This document shows positions 10,242 to 19,045 of a DNA stretch of 64,000 bases, piece by piece. Source of the stretch: Streptomyces asoensis (GTDB lineage: Bacteria; Actinomycetota; Actinomycetes; Streptomycetales; Streptomycetaceae); contig NZ_BNEB01000001.1 of assembly GCF_016860545.1 (NCBI RefSeq), positions 372,001 through 436,000 of the forward strand, in the 5' to 3' direction. A program made the translations under genes and the position numbers. Numbering within the stretch: position 1 is the first letter of the stretch; every line of letters starts with the position of its first letter. The notes below the pieces were generated by a model. It saw nothing but the letters and a program-made list of their open reading frames with translations. It ran no database searches and was not told the DNA's origin.

Positions 10242-10667
10242 GCGGGCGGCCTCACGCTCGCGAAGCCGGGCGCGCAGACGGCCGACCGTTCGTGAGAGGG
10301 CGAGGACCAGCCGCGTCACGCCGAGGACCAGGGAGACCGAGGCGAGCAGCGCGAGGAGGACCAGCGCGGGGTTGATCCAGGCCGGGACCAGGTCGTACGA
10401 CGCGTTGCACCTGTTGTGCAGCGGGAAGATCTGCGAGGGCTCACGCCAGTGCTCCGCGCGGTAGGCCTCGTCGTACTTCTGGCCCCTCAGGAGCGTGCAG
10501 GTCTCCGCGACGTCGAGGCCGCCGGACCAGACTCCCCACAGCCAGACGACGAACAGGGCTCCGCAGGACAGGACCGACAGGGTCAGCCAGTGGAGCGCCG
10601 TCAGTCGCATCAACCGCAGTCGCACCGACCTCAGACGCACCACCCTCGCTCGCGCGGTGTCGCCCAT
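10212..10667 (-). CDS. Two-span membrane protein of unknown function
   Basis: A 151-residue protein. After a basic N-terminus there is one span (about 24-45) and an extracytoplasmic loop with three Cys and aromatic residues (ETCTLLRGQKYDEAYRAEHW, then LHNRCNASYDLVPAWINP). A second span (about 98-118) precedes a highly charged C-terminal tail. No domain recognised. The start is the ATG with GGGGGAG about 10 nt upstream. It overlaps the acyltransferase gene tail-to-tail by 30 bp and is divergent from the NACHT operon. Confidence 0.6.
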   Translation of the reverse strand: MGDTARARVVRLRSVRLRLMRLTALHWLTLSVLSCGALFVVWLWGVWSGGLDVAETCTLLRGQKYDEAYRAEHWREPSQIFPLHNRCNASYDLVPAWINPALVLLALLASVSLVLGVTRLVLALSRTVGRLRARLREREAARSGDGPTPPL

Positions 10668-10823
10668 CGCGTCTCTTCTCCCCCGTGTCCCCCGTGCCCC
10701 CGGCTTCCCATTCTCCCTCCTGGCGATCGGAAGCCTCTCCTCCCCCCAACTGCCGTCTGTACCATGCGGTTTGTCCTGAGCGTGCAGGAGCGGGCCGGGG
10801 CGGCCTCGGGGAGGGGACCGGAC

Positions 10824-11264
10824 ATGCTGAGCGAAGCGCTGACCGCGGCCGCGGCGGGCGGGGGGATGGCCGTCGTGCAGGCGGCGGGGGCGGACGGCTG
10901 GGCCTGGTTCCGGGTGCGGTGCGCCCGGCTCGTCGGACGGGGGGACGCCGACGCCGAACGGGAGGCGCTCGCGCGGCTCGATCGCACCGCCGCCGCCCTG
11001 GACGCCGTCGACGAGAGTGAGCGGCAGCGGGTGCGGGCGGTGCACGCGGTGCTGTGGCAGGGCGAGTTCGCCTCGGTGATCGAAGCCCTCGGGGAGCCGG
11101 ACCGGGCCCGGTTGGCCGAGCAACTCATCGATCTCACAAGGGAGTTCGACGCCTCGAACGGGACGGCCCGCGGGGCCGTCGGCGGCAACTCCTTCCATGG
11201 GCCCACCGCCGTCCAGACCGGCGACCACAACCGGCAGGAGAATCACTTCGGATCAGGTGGATGA
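10824..11264 (+). CDS. Small helical protein with C-terminal RHIM/BASS-like amyloid motif (putative NLR effector or adaptor)
   Basis: A 146-residue protein. Residues 1-110 are predicted mostly alpha-helical (LTAAAAGGGMAVVQAAGADG, then Arg/Ala-rich helices). Residues 111-146 form a Gly/Asn-rich tail with GNSFHGPTAVQTGDHNRQ (121-138). This core, V-Q-x-G-D-x-N-x-Q, resembles the RHIM tetrad and the bacterial amyloid signalling sequences (BASS) described for bacterial NLRs. The same motif occurs at the N-terminus of the NACHT protein encoded immediately downstream with a 4-nt ATGA overlap (15 of 18 residues identical). The inferred role is an effector or adaptor activated by templated assembly. 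The ATG at 10824 is preferred over 10764 because GGGGAGGGGA lies just upstream. Confidence 0.75.
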   Translation: MLSEALTAAAAGGGMAVVQAAGADGWAWFRVRCARLVGRGDADAEREALARLDRTAAALDAVDESERQRVRAVHAVLWQGEFASVIEALGEPDRARLAEQLIDLTREFDASNGTARGAVGGNSFHGPTAVQTGDHNRQENHFGSGG

Positions 11265-13495
11265 CCGGTCCGGGCAGGAGGCCGGGCGGCGATACGGGCA
11301 GTGATCCGGACCCGGACGGTGAGGAGTCCGCCTCCGCCGGCGGGCACTCCGTCTCGGGGAACTCCTTCCACGGGCCCACCGCCTTCCAGGCCGGGGACCA
11401 CAACACCCAGCACGTCCATCACCACCACATCACCCACGCCGCACCCCTCGCCACCGGCGCCGCGGACCCGCTCGACGCCGTCGCCGACGAACTCGCCCGG
11501 GTCGTGGGGGCCCAGTGGCAGGAGGAGGCCGGGCTGCGGCGACTGCTCGAGCCCGCCCCGCTGCCCGTGCGATGGCGGCTGAGCGAGCGCAAGGTGGCGG
11601 GACGGGTCGGCGGGGCCACCGCCGAAGGGGCGGGCCGCGCGCGGTTCGCCCCGCTGCCGGGCCTCGCGCCCGCCACCCGCGGTCGGCTCCGCGACGGCGG
11701 CGCACTGCCCGAACTGCACGCGGTGTACGGCGGGTTGGCCTCGGGGCGGCTGCTGGTCGTCGGACCGCCCGCCGCCGGGAAGACCGCCGCCGCCGTGCTG
11801 CTGCTCCTGGAGGCGCTCACCCATCGCGCCGCCCGGACGACGCCCGCCGACCGGGCCCGCGTCCCGGTGCCCGTGCTGCTCTCCCTCGAAGGATGGGACC
11901 CCGGCGAGGACACCGCCACCGACTGGGCCGTCGACCGGCTGACCCGCGCCTACACCCTCTTCCACGGCAGGGGCGGCCGCTCCCGTGCCCGGCGGCTGCT
12001 CGAACAGGGCCGTGTCTCCCTCTTCCTCGACGGCCTCGACGAGGTCACCGGCAGACTGCGCGCGGCGATGGTCTCCGCCCTGGAGGCGGCGCCCTTCCGG
12101 CTGGTACTGGTGTCCCGCGCCAGGGAGGCCGTGCTCACCGCGAAGAAGGCCCGGTTGGGAGGCGCCCTCGCGGTGGAGATCCAGCCGGTGCGCCCCGCCG
12201 ACGCCGCCGCACACCTCCTGGACCGCCTGCCCTCCCCCGCGCCCCCCGCCTGGCGCGCGCTCACCGGGCACCTCCTCACCGAGGCGGGCGGCGCGGCCCC
12301 CCGGACCGGGGAGCGGGGTGAGACCCGTGCGGCCGGTCCGCTCACCGCCGCGCTCGCGGGCCCGCTCGCCATCGCCCTGCTGCGTGACGTCTACGGCGAC
12401 GACGACCCCGTCGACGAACTCCTCGACACCGCGCGCTTCCCCACGCCCGCCGCCGTCGAGAACCACCTCCTCGACCACGCGGTCGCCGCCGCCTACACCC
12501 GCCGCCCCGGCCGGCGCCGTCCCCGCTACTCCGTCCGGACGGCCGAGCGCACGCTGCGCTACGTCGCCGTCCGGCTCACCCGCGAGGGCACGCGCGACCT
12601 GCGCTGGTGGCACCTGCCCGGCTGGACCGGCCACCGGCCCCGGCTGATCGCCGTGTGGGCGCTGTGCACGGTGGTGTGCGGGACCCCGGGCGTGCTCATG
12701 GCCTGGAGCCTCTACCCGAGCCCCGTCGTCGTCGTGCTCGGGGTGCTCGCGGCGGCGGGCGGCGCCTGCGAGATCTCCTCCAGAGTCGCGGAACTCAGCG
12801 CTCCGCAGCCCTTGTCGAGCGCGGGCCGGCGCGACATCTTCACCAGGGGGACGGTCCTGTCCGGCGTCGGGCAGTGGCTGTTCGTGGGCACCCTGCTCGT
12901 CCTGCTGGTACCGCTTCTGAGCGGCCCCGCTCCGCCCTGGTGGCTCTGGTATCTGGTCACACTGCCCCTCGGCTTCAGCGAGGTACTGGTCGCGGGCCGC
13001 GGGTACGGGATCGTCTCCGGCGCTCCCGTCCTCTCGCTGGGCGCGGGACGCCGCTACGACGGGGTGCGCGAGAGCTACGCCCGGCCGGCGGTGGTGGACA
13101 CGCGGTCGGTGGGGCCCCTCCAGGTGTGGCGGCACCACATCGGGCTGCGCCTCTTCCTGGGACTGCTGACCGGCTTCGCCCTCGCGCTGTTCATCGGGCC
13201 GATCCTGATGTGGACGTGGTCCCCGATGCGGGGAGCGATGTTCGCGCTGACGGCCTTCGTGTGGACCGGCGCCACCTCGTGCCTGGCGGGCAACCTGGCC
13301 GTCGCCACCGCCCTCACCGCCGTCCAGCTGCACCACGAGGAGGGCACGCCCGTCCGGCTGGTGCACTTCCTGGAGGACGCCCGCCGGCGCAATCTGCTGC
13401 GGGCTACGGGCCCCGTCTACCAGTTCCGCCACGCGCGTCTCCAGGAACGGCTGGCCCGCCCCGCGGACGAGCCGTTGCCCCCGGCGCGGCGGTGA
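11261..13495 (+). CDS. NACHT-type STAND NTPase with N-terminal amyloid motif and membrane C-terminus (bacterial NLR-like)
   Basis: A 744-residue protein. Residues 33-50 are GNSFHGPTAFQAGDHNTQ, the partner of the motif in the upstream gene, followed by a His-rich run (HVHHHHITH, 51-59). The NTPase domain has Walker A GPPAAGKT (168-175) and a NACHT-style Walker B LFLDGLDE (254-261), then LVLVSRARE (sensor region). From about 460 there are about six hydrophobic spans instead of visible LRR/TPR/WD repeats. The protein ends YQFRHARLQERLA, a tail I recall from other actinobacterial NACHT proteins. Translation is coupled to the preceding gene. Inferred: a membrane-associated sensor or switch for stress or phage defence; the trigger is unknown. 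Confidence 0.85.
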   Translation: MTGPGRRPGGDTGSDPDPDGEESASAGGHSVSGNSFHGPTAFQAGDHNTQHVHHHHITHAAPLATGAADPLDAVADELARVVGAQWQEEAGLRRLLEPAPLPVRWRLSERKVAGRVGGATAEGAGRARFAPLPGLAPATRGRLRDGGALPELHAVYGGLASGRLLVVGPPAAGKTAAAVLLLLEALTHRAARTTPADRARVPVPVLLSLEGWDPGEDTATDWAVDRLTRAYTLFHGRGGRSRARRLLEQGRVSLFLDGLDEVTGRLRAAMVSALEAAPFRLVLVSRAREAVLTAKKARLGGALAVEIQPVRPADAAAHLLDRLPSPAPPAWRALTGHLLTEAGGAAPRTGERGETRAAGPLTAALAGPLAIALLRDVYGDDDPVDELLDTARFPTPAAVENHLLDHAVAAAYTRRPGRRRPRYSVRTAERTLRYVAVRLTREGTRDLRWWHLPGWTGHRPRLIAVWALCTVVCGTPGVLMAWSLYPSPVVVVLGVLAAAGGACEISSRVAELSAPQPLSSAGRRDIFTRGTVLSGVGQWLFVGTLLVLLVPLLSGPAPPWWLWYLVTLPLGFSEVLVAGRGYGIVSGAPVLSLGAGRRYDGVRESYARPAVVDTRSVGPLQVWRHHIGLRLFLGLLTGFALALFIGPILMWTWSPMRGAMFALTAFVWTGATSCLAGNLAVATALTAVQLHHEEGTPVRLVHFLEDARRRNLLRATGPVYQFRHARLQERLARPADEPLPPARR

Positions 13496-15778
13496 TCACC
13501 CGCTCCGGGTCCGCTCCTTCGGCTCCTCCCCGGTGGACGACGGGTCGCCGCCCGAGGCGGACGCCGAGCCCGAGGCGGACGCCGAGCCCGAGGCCGACTG
13601 CGAGGACCGCGGCTCCCCGCCCGGTCCGTCCGCCGTCTCGGCCCGCGCCGCCGACGCCGCCGCCGACGGGACGGACCCGGCCCGCGGGCCCATGAACAGG
13701 TACGACAGACCGAAGCCGGCGCAGACCACCGCGGCTCCGCCGACCGCGTCCAGCACCCAGTGGTTGCCGGTCGCCACGATGGACGACACCGTGAAGAGCG
13801 GATGCAGCAGGCCCAGCGCCTTCATCCACCGCCTCGGGGCCACGATCGCGATGACCAGCCCGCACCACAGCGACCAGCCGAAGTGCAGCGACGGCATCGC
13901 CGCGTACTGGTTGGTCAGCGCCGTGAGGGTGCCGTAGTCGGGCTGGGAGAAGTCCTGGACGCCGTGGACCGTGTCGATGACGCCGAGGTCCGGCATCAGA
14001 CGGGGCGGGGCCAGCGGGTAGAGCCAGAACCCGACCAGGGCGAGCAGGGTCGCGAAGCCGAGGGAGGCACGGGCCCAGCGGTAGTCGACCGGGCGGCGCC
14101 GGTAGAGGACGGCCAGCACCGACAGCGGCACCACGAAATGGAAGGATTCGTAATAGAAGTCGAAGAAGTTCCGCAGCCACCCGACCTTGACTACGGCGTG
14201 GTTGGCCCAGTGCTCGATGTCGAGGTGCAGGAACCGCTCGATGTCGAGGATCTGCCGTCCGTGCTCCTCCGCGCGTGACCGTCCGCCGGAGTTGGTGCCG
14301 CCCGTCGCCGCCAGCCGGACCCGCTGGTACGCCGCGTACGTGACGCGGATCAGGAGGAGTTCGAGGAGCAGGTTCGGGCGGGTCGTCACCCGCTTCAGGA
14401 AGGGGAGCAGCGGTACGTGCTTCCAGCGGGCCGGGACCGGCCGCGCGTACCGCGCCGGGACGGGCGCGCGGTAGAAGGGGGACGTGCGCGCCAGGAAGGG
14501 GAGGACCGTGGCCGCCGCGAGGGCCGCGAGGAGTATCGCGTTGTCGCGCAGGGGGTACAGGGCCGCCATGTTCGGCAGCAGCATCTTCGCGGGGAGGGTC
14601 GTCACGAGGACGACGGCGACCGGCCACACATAGCGGTCGGAGGCGCGTCTGCCGACCCGTCCCACCGCCGCCGGCAGGACCCACAGCAGCTGGTGCTGCC
14701 AGGTCGTGGGCGAGACGGCGACGGCCGCGCAGCCGGTGACGGCGACCGCCAGCAGCAGTTGGCCGTCGCGCGCGTAGCGGACCGCGCGGCGGACGGCGAG
14801 TACGGCCACCGCCGCGCCCAGCGCCAGGAACAGGCCGATCTCCGGCGGTCCGGAGAGGCCGAGCCGGAGCAGGGCGCCGTGCAGGGACTGGTTGGCGAGC
14901 TCGTCGGCCTCGCCACCGAGTCCGGCGCCCGCCAGGTGATGCACCCAGTAGGTGTACGAGTCGTGCGGCATCGCCGCCCAGGCGAGCGCCGTCCCGGCGG
15001 CGAAGGAGGCGCTCGCGGCGACCGCGGAGCGGCGGCGGCCGGTGCACCACAGCAGCGCCACGAACAGCAGGACGGTGGGCTGGAGGGCGGCGGCCAGGCC
15101 GATCAGGACGCCGGCGGCCAGGCGGTCCCGTACGACGAAGCAGCCGAGCAGGACCAGCAGCACCGGGACGATGCTCGTCTGGCCGAGCCAGAGGGCGTTG
15201 CGGACCGGCAGGGACAGCATCAGCAGGCTGATCGCGACCGGCGCGGCGAGCAGCGCCGTCCGTCTGCCGGCCGGCCGGGGCAGGGCGCGGGCCATGATCA
15301 GGCCGAGGGCGGCGACCAGCAGCAGGCTGCCGAAGGTCCAGCCCCAGCCCAGGGCCTGTTCCGCCGCGCGGGTGAGGGGCTTGAGGACCAGGCCCGTGAA
15401 GGGCGTGCCCGTGAAGCGCGTCGAGTCGTAGAGCGAGCCGCTGACGTGCAGGACGCCGTCCGGCCCGACCCAGGTCTCCAGGTCGGTCAGCCGTTCCCCG
15501 CGCGGGGTGCCGAGGACGGCGGCCACCTGGCGTACGGCGAGGAGCGCCGCGATCAGCCAGAGGCCGAGGCGGGCCGCGTGCAGGCGCGGTCTCGCCGTGC
15601 CGTCCGCGGTCGCTCCTGACGCATCCGCCGCTCGTCGCCCGCTGTGCTCCGCATTCGCCACGCCTCGTCGGCCTCCCACCGGGTCGGCCCCGCGCGCGTT
15701 CGGCGCGCGAGGTCTCCCTCTCGCACTCCAGGGGCTCGAACCACCCCTGGAGGCAGACACAGGCCACCCCCGCTTCAC
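13496..15778 (-). CDS. Bifunctional GT87 glycosyltransferase / PAP2 phosphatase
   Basis: A 760-residue fusion. The N-terminal half is a polytopic GT87 (DUF2029, PimE-like polyprenyl-phosphate-mannose-dependent mannosyltransferase) region, with NALWLGQTSIVPVLLVLLG and TTWQHQLLWVLPA. The C-terminal third is a PAP2-like phosphatase with MPSLHFGW (about 632) and TGNHWVLDAVGG (about 672), the catalytic His and His/Asp pairs. The protein ends in a Ser/Ala-Gly low-complexity tail. It probably acts in lipoglycan or envelope glycan synthesis on the outer face of the membrane. The GTG at 15778 is one possible start. GTG at 15661 (residue 40), with GGGAGG about 10 nt before it, is a credible alternative. 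It is convergent with the NACHT gene, separated by 0 bp. Confidence 0.88.
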   Translation of the reverse strand: MKRGWPVSASRGGSSPWSARGRPRAPNARGADPVGGRRGVANAEHSGRRAADASGATADGTARPRLHAARLGLWLIAALLAVRQVAAVLGTPRGERLTDLETWVGPDGVLHVSGSLYDSTRFTGTPFTGLVLKPLTRAAEQALGWGWTFGSLLLVAALGLIMARALPRPAGRRTALLAAPVAISLLMLSLPVRNALWLGQTSIVPVLLVLLGCFVVRDRLAAGVLIGLAAALQPTVLLFVALLWCTGRRRSAVAASASFAAGTALAWAAMPHDSYTYWVHHLAGAGLGGEADELANQSLHGALLRLGLSGPPEIGLFLALGAAVAVLAVRRAVRYARDGQLLLAVAVTGCAAVAVSPTTWQHQLLWVLPAAVGRVGRRASDRYVWPVAVVLVTTLPAKMLLPNMAALYPLRDNAILLAALAAATVLPFLARTSPFYRAPVPARYARPVPARWKHVPLLPFLKRVTTRPNLLLELLLIRVTYAAYQRVRLAATGGTNSGGRSRAEEHGRQILDIERFLHLDIEHWANHAVVKVGWLRNFFDFYYESFHFVVPLSVLAVLYRRRPVDYRWARASLGFATLLALVGFWLYPLAPPRLMPDLGVIDTVHGVQDFSQPDYGTLTALTNQYAAMPSLHFGWSLWCGLVIAIVAPRRWMKALGLLHPLFTVSSIVATGNHWVLDAVGGAAVVCAGFGLSYLFMGPRAGSVPSAAASAARAETADGPGGEPRSSQSASGSASASGSASASGGDPSSTGEEPKERTRSG

Positions 15779-16041
15779 CTGACGTCCGCCGTCCTTTTGT
15801 CCGGAAGACGATAGTCGTCCCCATGCCCTCGCGTTTCCCCCGGACGGGCCGGGCGGCCGGATCAGGACCCTCCGGGGGACGCCCGAGGGCCCCCGAGGGG
15901 CGGTGGCGACCGGTGAGGAACCGGCCAGGGCCGAGCGGCCCGGCCCGGAGTGCCGAACGGAACGCGGCCTTCAGCCGTACCGTCGTAGCCACCACAATGC
16001 GCGCTGGCGGGTGACGGAGAGTGCTGGAGGGGATGCGGGGC

Positions 16042-18219
16042 ATGGTCGGTTTCCTGCGGGGGCTGCGGGCGCGTCGGAAGGGGTTACGCGGGCGGGTCGC
16101 GGCCGTGCTGCTGATGGTGCTGGCGGTCCAGCTCGGTTCGCTCGTCGCACCGGCGTACGCCTGCGGTTGCGGCGCACTGCTCCCGGGCGACCAGCGGATG
16201 CTCGCGGTGGACCGCGAGGTCTCCGTCGTGCGCTGGGACGGCGCGCAGGAACAGATCGTGATGCGCCTGACGGTCGGCGGGGACGCCGAACGGGCCGCCT
16301 GGATCATGCCCGTGCCGCACCGGGCGACGGTCCGGCTCGGCGATCCGGCGCTGTTCGACCAGTTGGCCCGGGCCACGGCTCCCCTGCACCGCACGCGGCA
16401 CCACTTCTGGCCGCAGGACGGGGACTGGCCGCTGACCACGGGCGGCGACACGGCGGGCCCGCCGCCGCCCCGGGCCGCGCCGGGCGTGGGCGTGATCGGG
16501 CGCCAGCGGCTCGGGCCGTTCGAGGTGGCCCGGCTCACCGCCACCGACCCCGGGCAGCTGGAGACATGGCTGCGCGGCAACGACTTCGCCCTCCCCGCCG
16601 CGCTGGAGGGCGCGCTCCGGCCGTACGTGGACCGGCGCTGGGAGTACGTGGCGGTACGGCTGGCCCCGGAGAGCGCCGGCACGGTGCTGCGCGGCGAACT
16701 CCAGCCGCTGCACCTGACGTTCGCGGCCGACTCACTCGTCTATCCGATGCGGCTGTCCCGGCTCGCGGCCGTCCCGCAGTCGCTCGGCCTGTACGTCCTC
16801 GCGGCGCACCGGATGGAACCGGCGTCGCGGATCGGCGGCGGACGGCCGCGGGTGACGTTCGCGGGCCCGGTCGGCGCGACGACGGGGCCGCTGGCCGCGC
16901 TGGCCGCGGGCGCGCCGTTCCTGACGGCCGTCGCCCAGGAGTTCCCGCGGCCTTCGGAGATCTCCGGGGACCACGAGCTGCGGCGGGCGCCGGCGGACAC
17001 CCCCTACCGGCAGGTGATCTACGAGGACCGCCTGATCGCGCTGGCCGGGGTCCCGGTGTGGCTGCTGACGGTCCTGGGCGCACTGCTCGCCCTCAACGCG
17101 ACGGCGGTCGTCCTGGGCGTCCGCTGGGGGCGGGCCCGCCGAGCCCCCTTCCCCGACCCGACCCCCACGGCACCCCCGGACCACTCCCCGCCCCCACCCG
17201 CTCGGCCCCCGACCCCACCGACCCCACCGGCTCTGGCCGTTCGGCCGGGCCCCGCAGCCACAACGGTCCCACCGGCCCCGCCCGCGCCGAGCACCGCACC
17301 GATTCCGGCCAACCATGCATGTCCCGCTGCCCCACCGCCCCCACCCGGCCCGCCGCGTTCCGTCGCCCCACCGACCCCGCTCGGCCCGCCGGGCCCCGCA
17401 GCCCCACCGACCCCACCCGGCCCGCCGCGTTCCGTCGCCCCACCGACCCCGCTCGGCCCGCCGGGCCCCGCAGCCCCACCGACCCCACCCGGCCCGCCGC
17501 GTTCCGTCGCCCCACCGGCCCCGCTCGGCCCGCCGGGCCCCGCTGCCCCACCGACCCCACCCGGCCCGCCGCGTTCCGTCGCCCCACCGGCCCCGCTCGG
17601 CCCGCCGGGCCCCGCAGCCCCACCGGCCCCGCTCGGCGCGCCGGGTTCCGTCGCCCCACCGATGCCTCCCGGCCCGTCGGGTTCCGTCGCCCCGCCGGTT
17701 CCGGCTCCGCGGATTCCGGTCGGTGCGCCGGGCGTTGTCGCGCCGCCGGTTCCGAGTGCCCCACCGGCGCCGCCCGGTCCGCCGGTCGAGGCGGGTCCGC
17801 GCGGCTCGGGCGGTCCGAGCGGCTCGGGCGGTCCGCAGGTGCCGGGTGCCCTGCCGTTCCACGGCGTTCCGCACCCTCGGGCCCGCAGGTCGGTCCGTAC
17901 GAGCCCTCCGGTGGACGTTCCGCCGATACCGGGCGGTCCGCCTGCGCACGCGGCCCGGCAGGCTCCGGCGGACCCGGCGTGGCGCACGGACTCCCGGGTG
18001 CCGGGGATCCCTCCCGTCCCTACGGCCCCGCCGCCCCCTCCCGCGACCGGGCCGTCGCCCGCGGCCGCCACGCCGGCACCGGCACCGGCCCAGAGCACCG
18101 AGTCGGGCTCCGTCACCGCGCCGGAGGCGGCCGCGCGTCGTACGCCCCCGGCGCCGTCATGGCCCCCGTCCGCCGGACGGACCGCGCCTCCGGCCACGCC
18201 TCCTGCGCCGAACGGCTGA
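16042..18219 (+). CDS. DUF2330 protein with a long proline-rich repetitive tail
   Basis: Exported or membrane protein of 725 residues. A signal-like hydrophobic segment (about 19-38) is followed by ACGCGALLPGD, the conserved Cys-containing start of DUF2330, and the domain continues to about 330. A single membrane span follows (VWLLTVLGALLALNATAVVL, about 338-358). The rest (about 360-725) is Pro/Gly/Ala-rich and includes four exact-period 24-residue repeats. The ATG at 16042 is chosen because GGAGGGG lies 9 nt upstream; GTG 16021 and ATG 16033 are alternatives. GC3 falls in the tail (many cca, gca, gct codons), so the tail may be a recent expansion or partly non-functional. DUF2330 function is unknown. 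Confidence 0.8.
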   Translation: MVGFLRGLRARRKGLRGRVAAVLLMVLAVQLGSLVAPAYACGCGALLPGDQRMLAVDREVSVVRWDGAQEQIVMRLTVGGDAERAAWIMPVPHRATVRLGDPALFDQLARATAPLHRTRHHFWPQDGDWPLTTGGDTAGPPPPRAAPGVGVIGRQRLGPFEVARLTATDPGQLETWLRGNDFALPAALEGALRPYVDRRWEYVAVRLAPESAGTVLRGELQPLHLTFAADSLVYPMRLSRLAAVPQSLGLYVLAAHRMEPASRIGGGRPRVTFAGPVGATTGPLAALAAGAPFLTAVAQEFPRPSEISGDHELRRAPADTPYRQVIYEDRLIALAGVPVWLLTVLGALLALNATAVVLGVRWGRARRAPFPDPTPTAPPDHSPPPPARPPTPPTPPALAVRPGPAATTVPPAPPAPSTAPIPANHACPAAPPPPPGPPRSVAPPTPLGPPGPAAPPTPPGPPRSVAPPTPLGPPGPAAPPTPPGPPRSVAPPAPLGPPGPAAPPTPPGPPRSVAPPAPLGPPGPAAPPAPLGAPGSVAPPMPPGPSGSVAPPVPAPRIPVGAPGVVAPPVPSAPPAPPGPPVEAGPRGSGGPSGSGGPQVPGALPFHGVPHPRARRSVRTSPPVDVPPIPGGPPAHAARQAPADPAWRTDSRVPGIPPVPTAPPPPPATGPSPAAATPAPAPAQSTESGSVTAPEAAARRTPPAPSWPPSAGRTAPPATPPAPNG
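17340..17627 (+). repeat. 72-bp minisatellite, four tandem units
   Basis: The marker CGTTCCGTCGCC recurs at 17356, 17428, 17500 and 17572, exactly 72 bp apart, inside units that are nearly identical. Flanking sequence has degenerate copies. The period is a multiple of three, so all frames stay open. In the DUF2330 frame each unit encodes a 24-residue block rich in Pro (PPGPPRSVAPPTPLGPPG). Confidence 0.95.
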
Positions 18220-18308
18220 AAGACCCGGCCGGGGACCCGGGCCCGCCGACTTAGCATGCGTGACGAGACAAGCCGCTGGATATGTCAGGTACACGAGAGG
18301 CAGAGCGC

Positions 18309-18980
18309 ATGAGCGAGTCGCAGGCCTGGGACGCCGTCGACGCCTACTTCACCGACCATCTCGCCCCGGACGACGAGGTGACGGCGGCCGCGCTGAGGGA
18401 CAGCGAGGCCGCCGGACTGCCGCACGTCAACGTCACCGCCAACCAGGGCAAACTGCTCCAGCTGCTCGCCGAGATCCAGGGAGCCCGCAACATCCTGGAG
18501 ATCGGCACGCTGGGCGGATACAGCACGATCTGGCTGGCCCGCGCGCTCCCTGCGGACGGCCGGCTGATCTCGCTGGAGTACGACCCGGGGCACGCGGAGG
18601 TCGCCGTCCGCAACATCGCCCGCGCGGGCCTCGACAAGGTGGCCGAGGTGCGGGTCGGCGCGGCCCTGGACTCGCTGCCGTTGCTGGCCGACGAGAACCC
18701 GCCCCCGTTCGACCTCGTCTTCATCGACGCCGACAAGGCGAACAACGCGCCCTACCTGGAGTGGGCGCTGAGGCTCACCAGCGCGGGCAGTCTGATCGTC
18801 GTCGACAACGTCGTCCGGGGCGGCCGGGTGGCGGACGCGGACGACGGCGGGGCCGACGTCCGCGGCACCCGCGCCGCGATCGAGCTCATCGGCTCGCACC
18901 CCAGGCTCAGCGGCACGGCGATCCAGACCGTGGGCGCGAAGGGGTACGACGGCTTCGCGCTGGCGCGCGTGCTGGCCTAG
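18309..18980 (+). CDS. Class I SAM-dependent O-methyltransferase (CCoAOMT-like)
   Basis: A 223-residue soluble enzyme of the caffeoyl-CoA/catechol O-methyltransferase type. Motif I ILEIGTLGGYSTIWLA binds S-adenosylmethionine. LISLEYDPGHAEVA and FDLVFIDADKANNAPYLEW follow, with Asp residues for the divalent metal, and then VVDNVVRGGRV. The substrate is probably a small catechol-like molecule. The ATG at 18309 is preferred (GAGAGG 8 nt upstream) over an ATG nine codons earlier without a ribosome site. Transcribed alone; the next gene converges. Confidence 0.9.
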   Translation: MSESQAWDAVDAYFTDHLAPDDEVTAAALRDSEAAGLPHVNVTANQGKLLQLLAEIQGARNILEIGTLGGYSTIWLARALPADGRLISLEYDPGHAEVAVRNIARAGLDKVAEVRVGAALDSLPLLADENPPPFDLVFIDADKANNAPYLEWALRLTSAGSLIVVDNVVRGGRVADADDGGADVRGTRAAIELIGSHPRLSGTAIQTVGAKGYDGFALARVLA

Positions 18981-19045
18981 CCGCGCCGGCGGCACCATCG
19001 GCACCGGCCGCACCGGGCGCCTCCCCCGAGGCCCTCACGCCGGTG

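Noticed and set aside
10416..10823. Upstream extension of the small NACHT partner
   Set aside because: It would overlap the opposite-strand gene and lacks a ribosome site; the ATG at 10824 has a strong one.
14417..15619. 400-codon + frame inside the GT87-PAP2 gene
   Set aside because: Arg/Gly/Asp/Gln-rich antisense shadow without motifs.
13404..16682. 1092-codon minus-strand frame covering the GT87-PAP2 gene and part of DUF2330
   Set aside because: Arg/Gly/Pro-rich shadow; both real genes have recognised domains in other frames.
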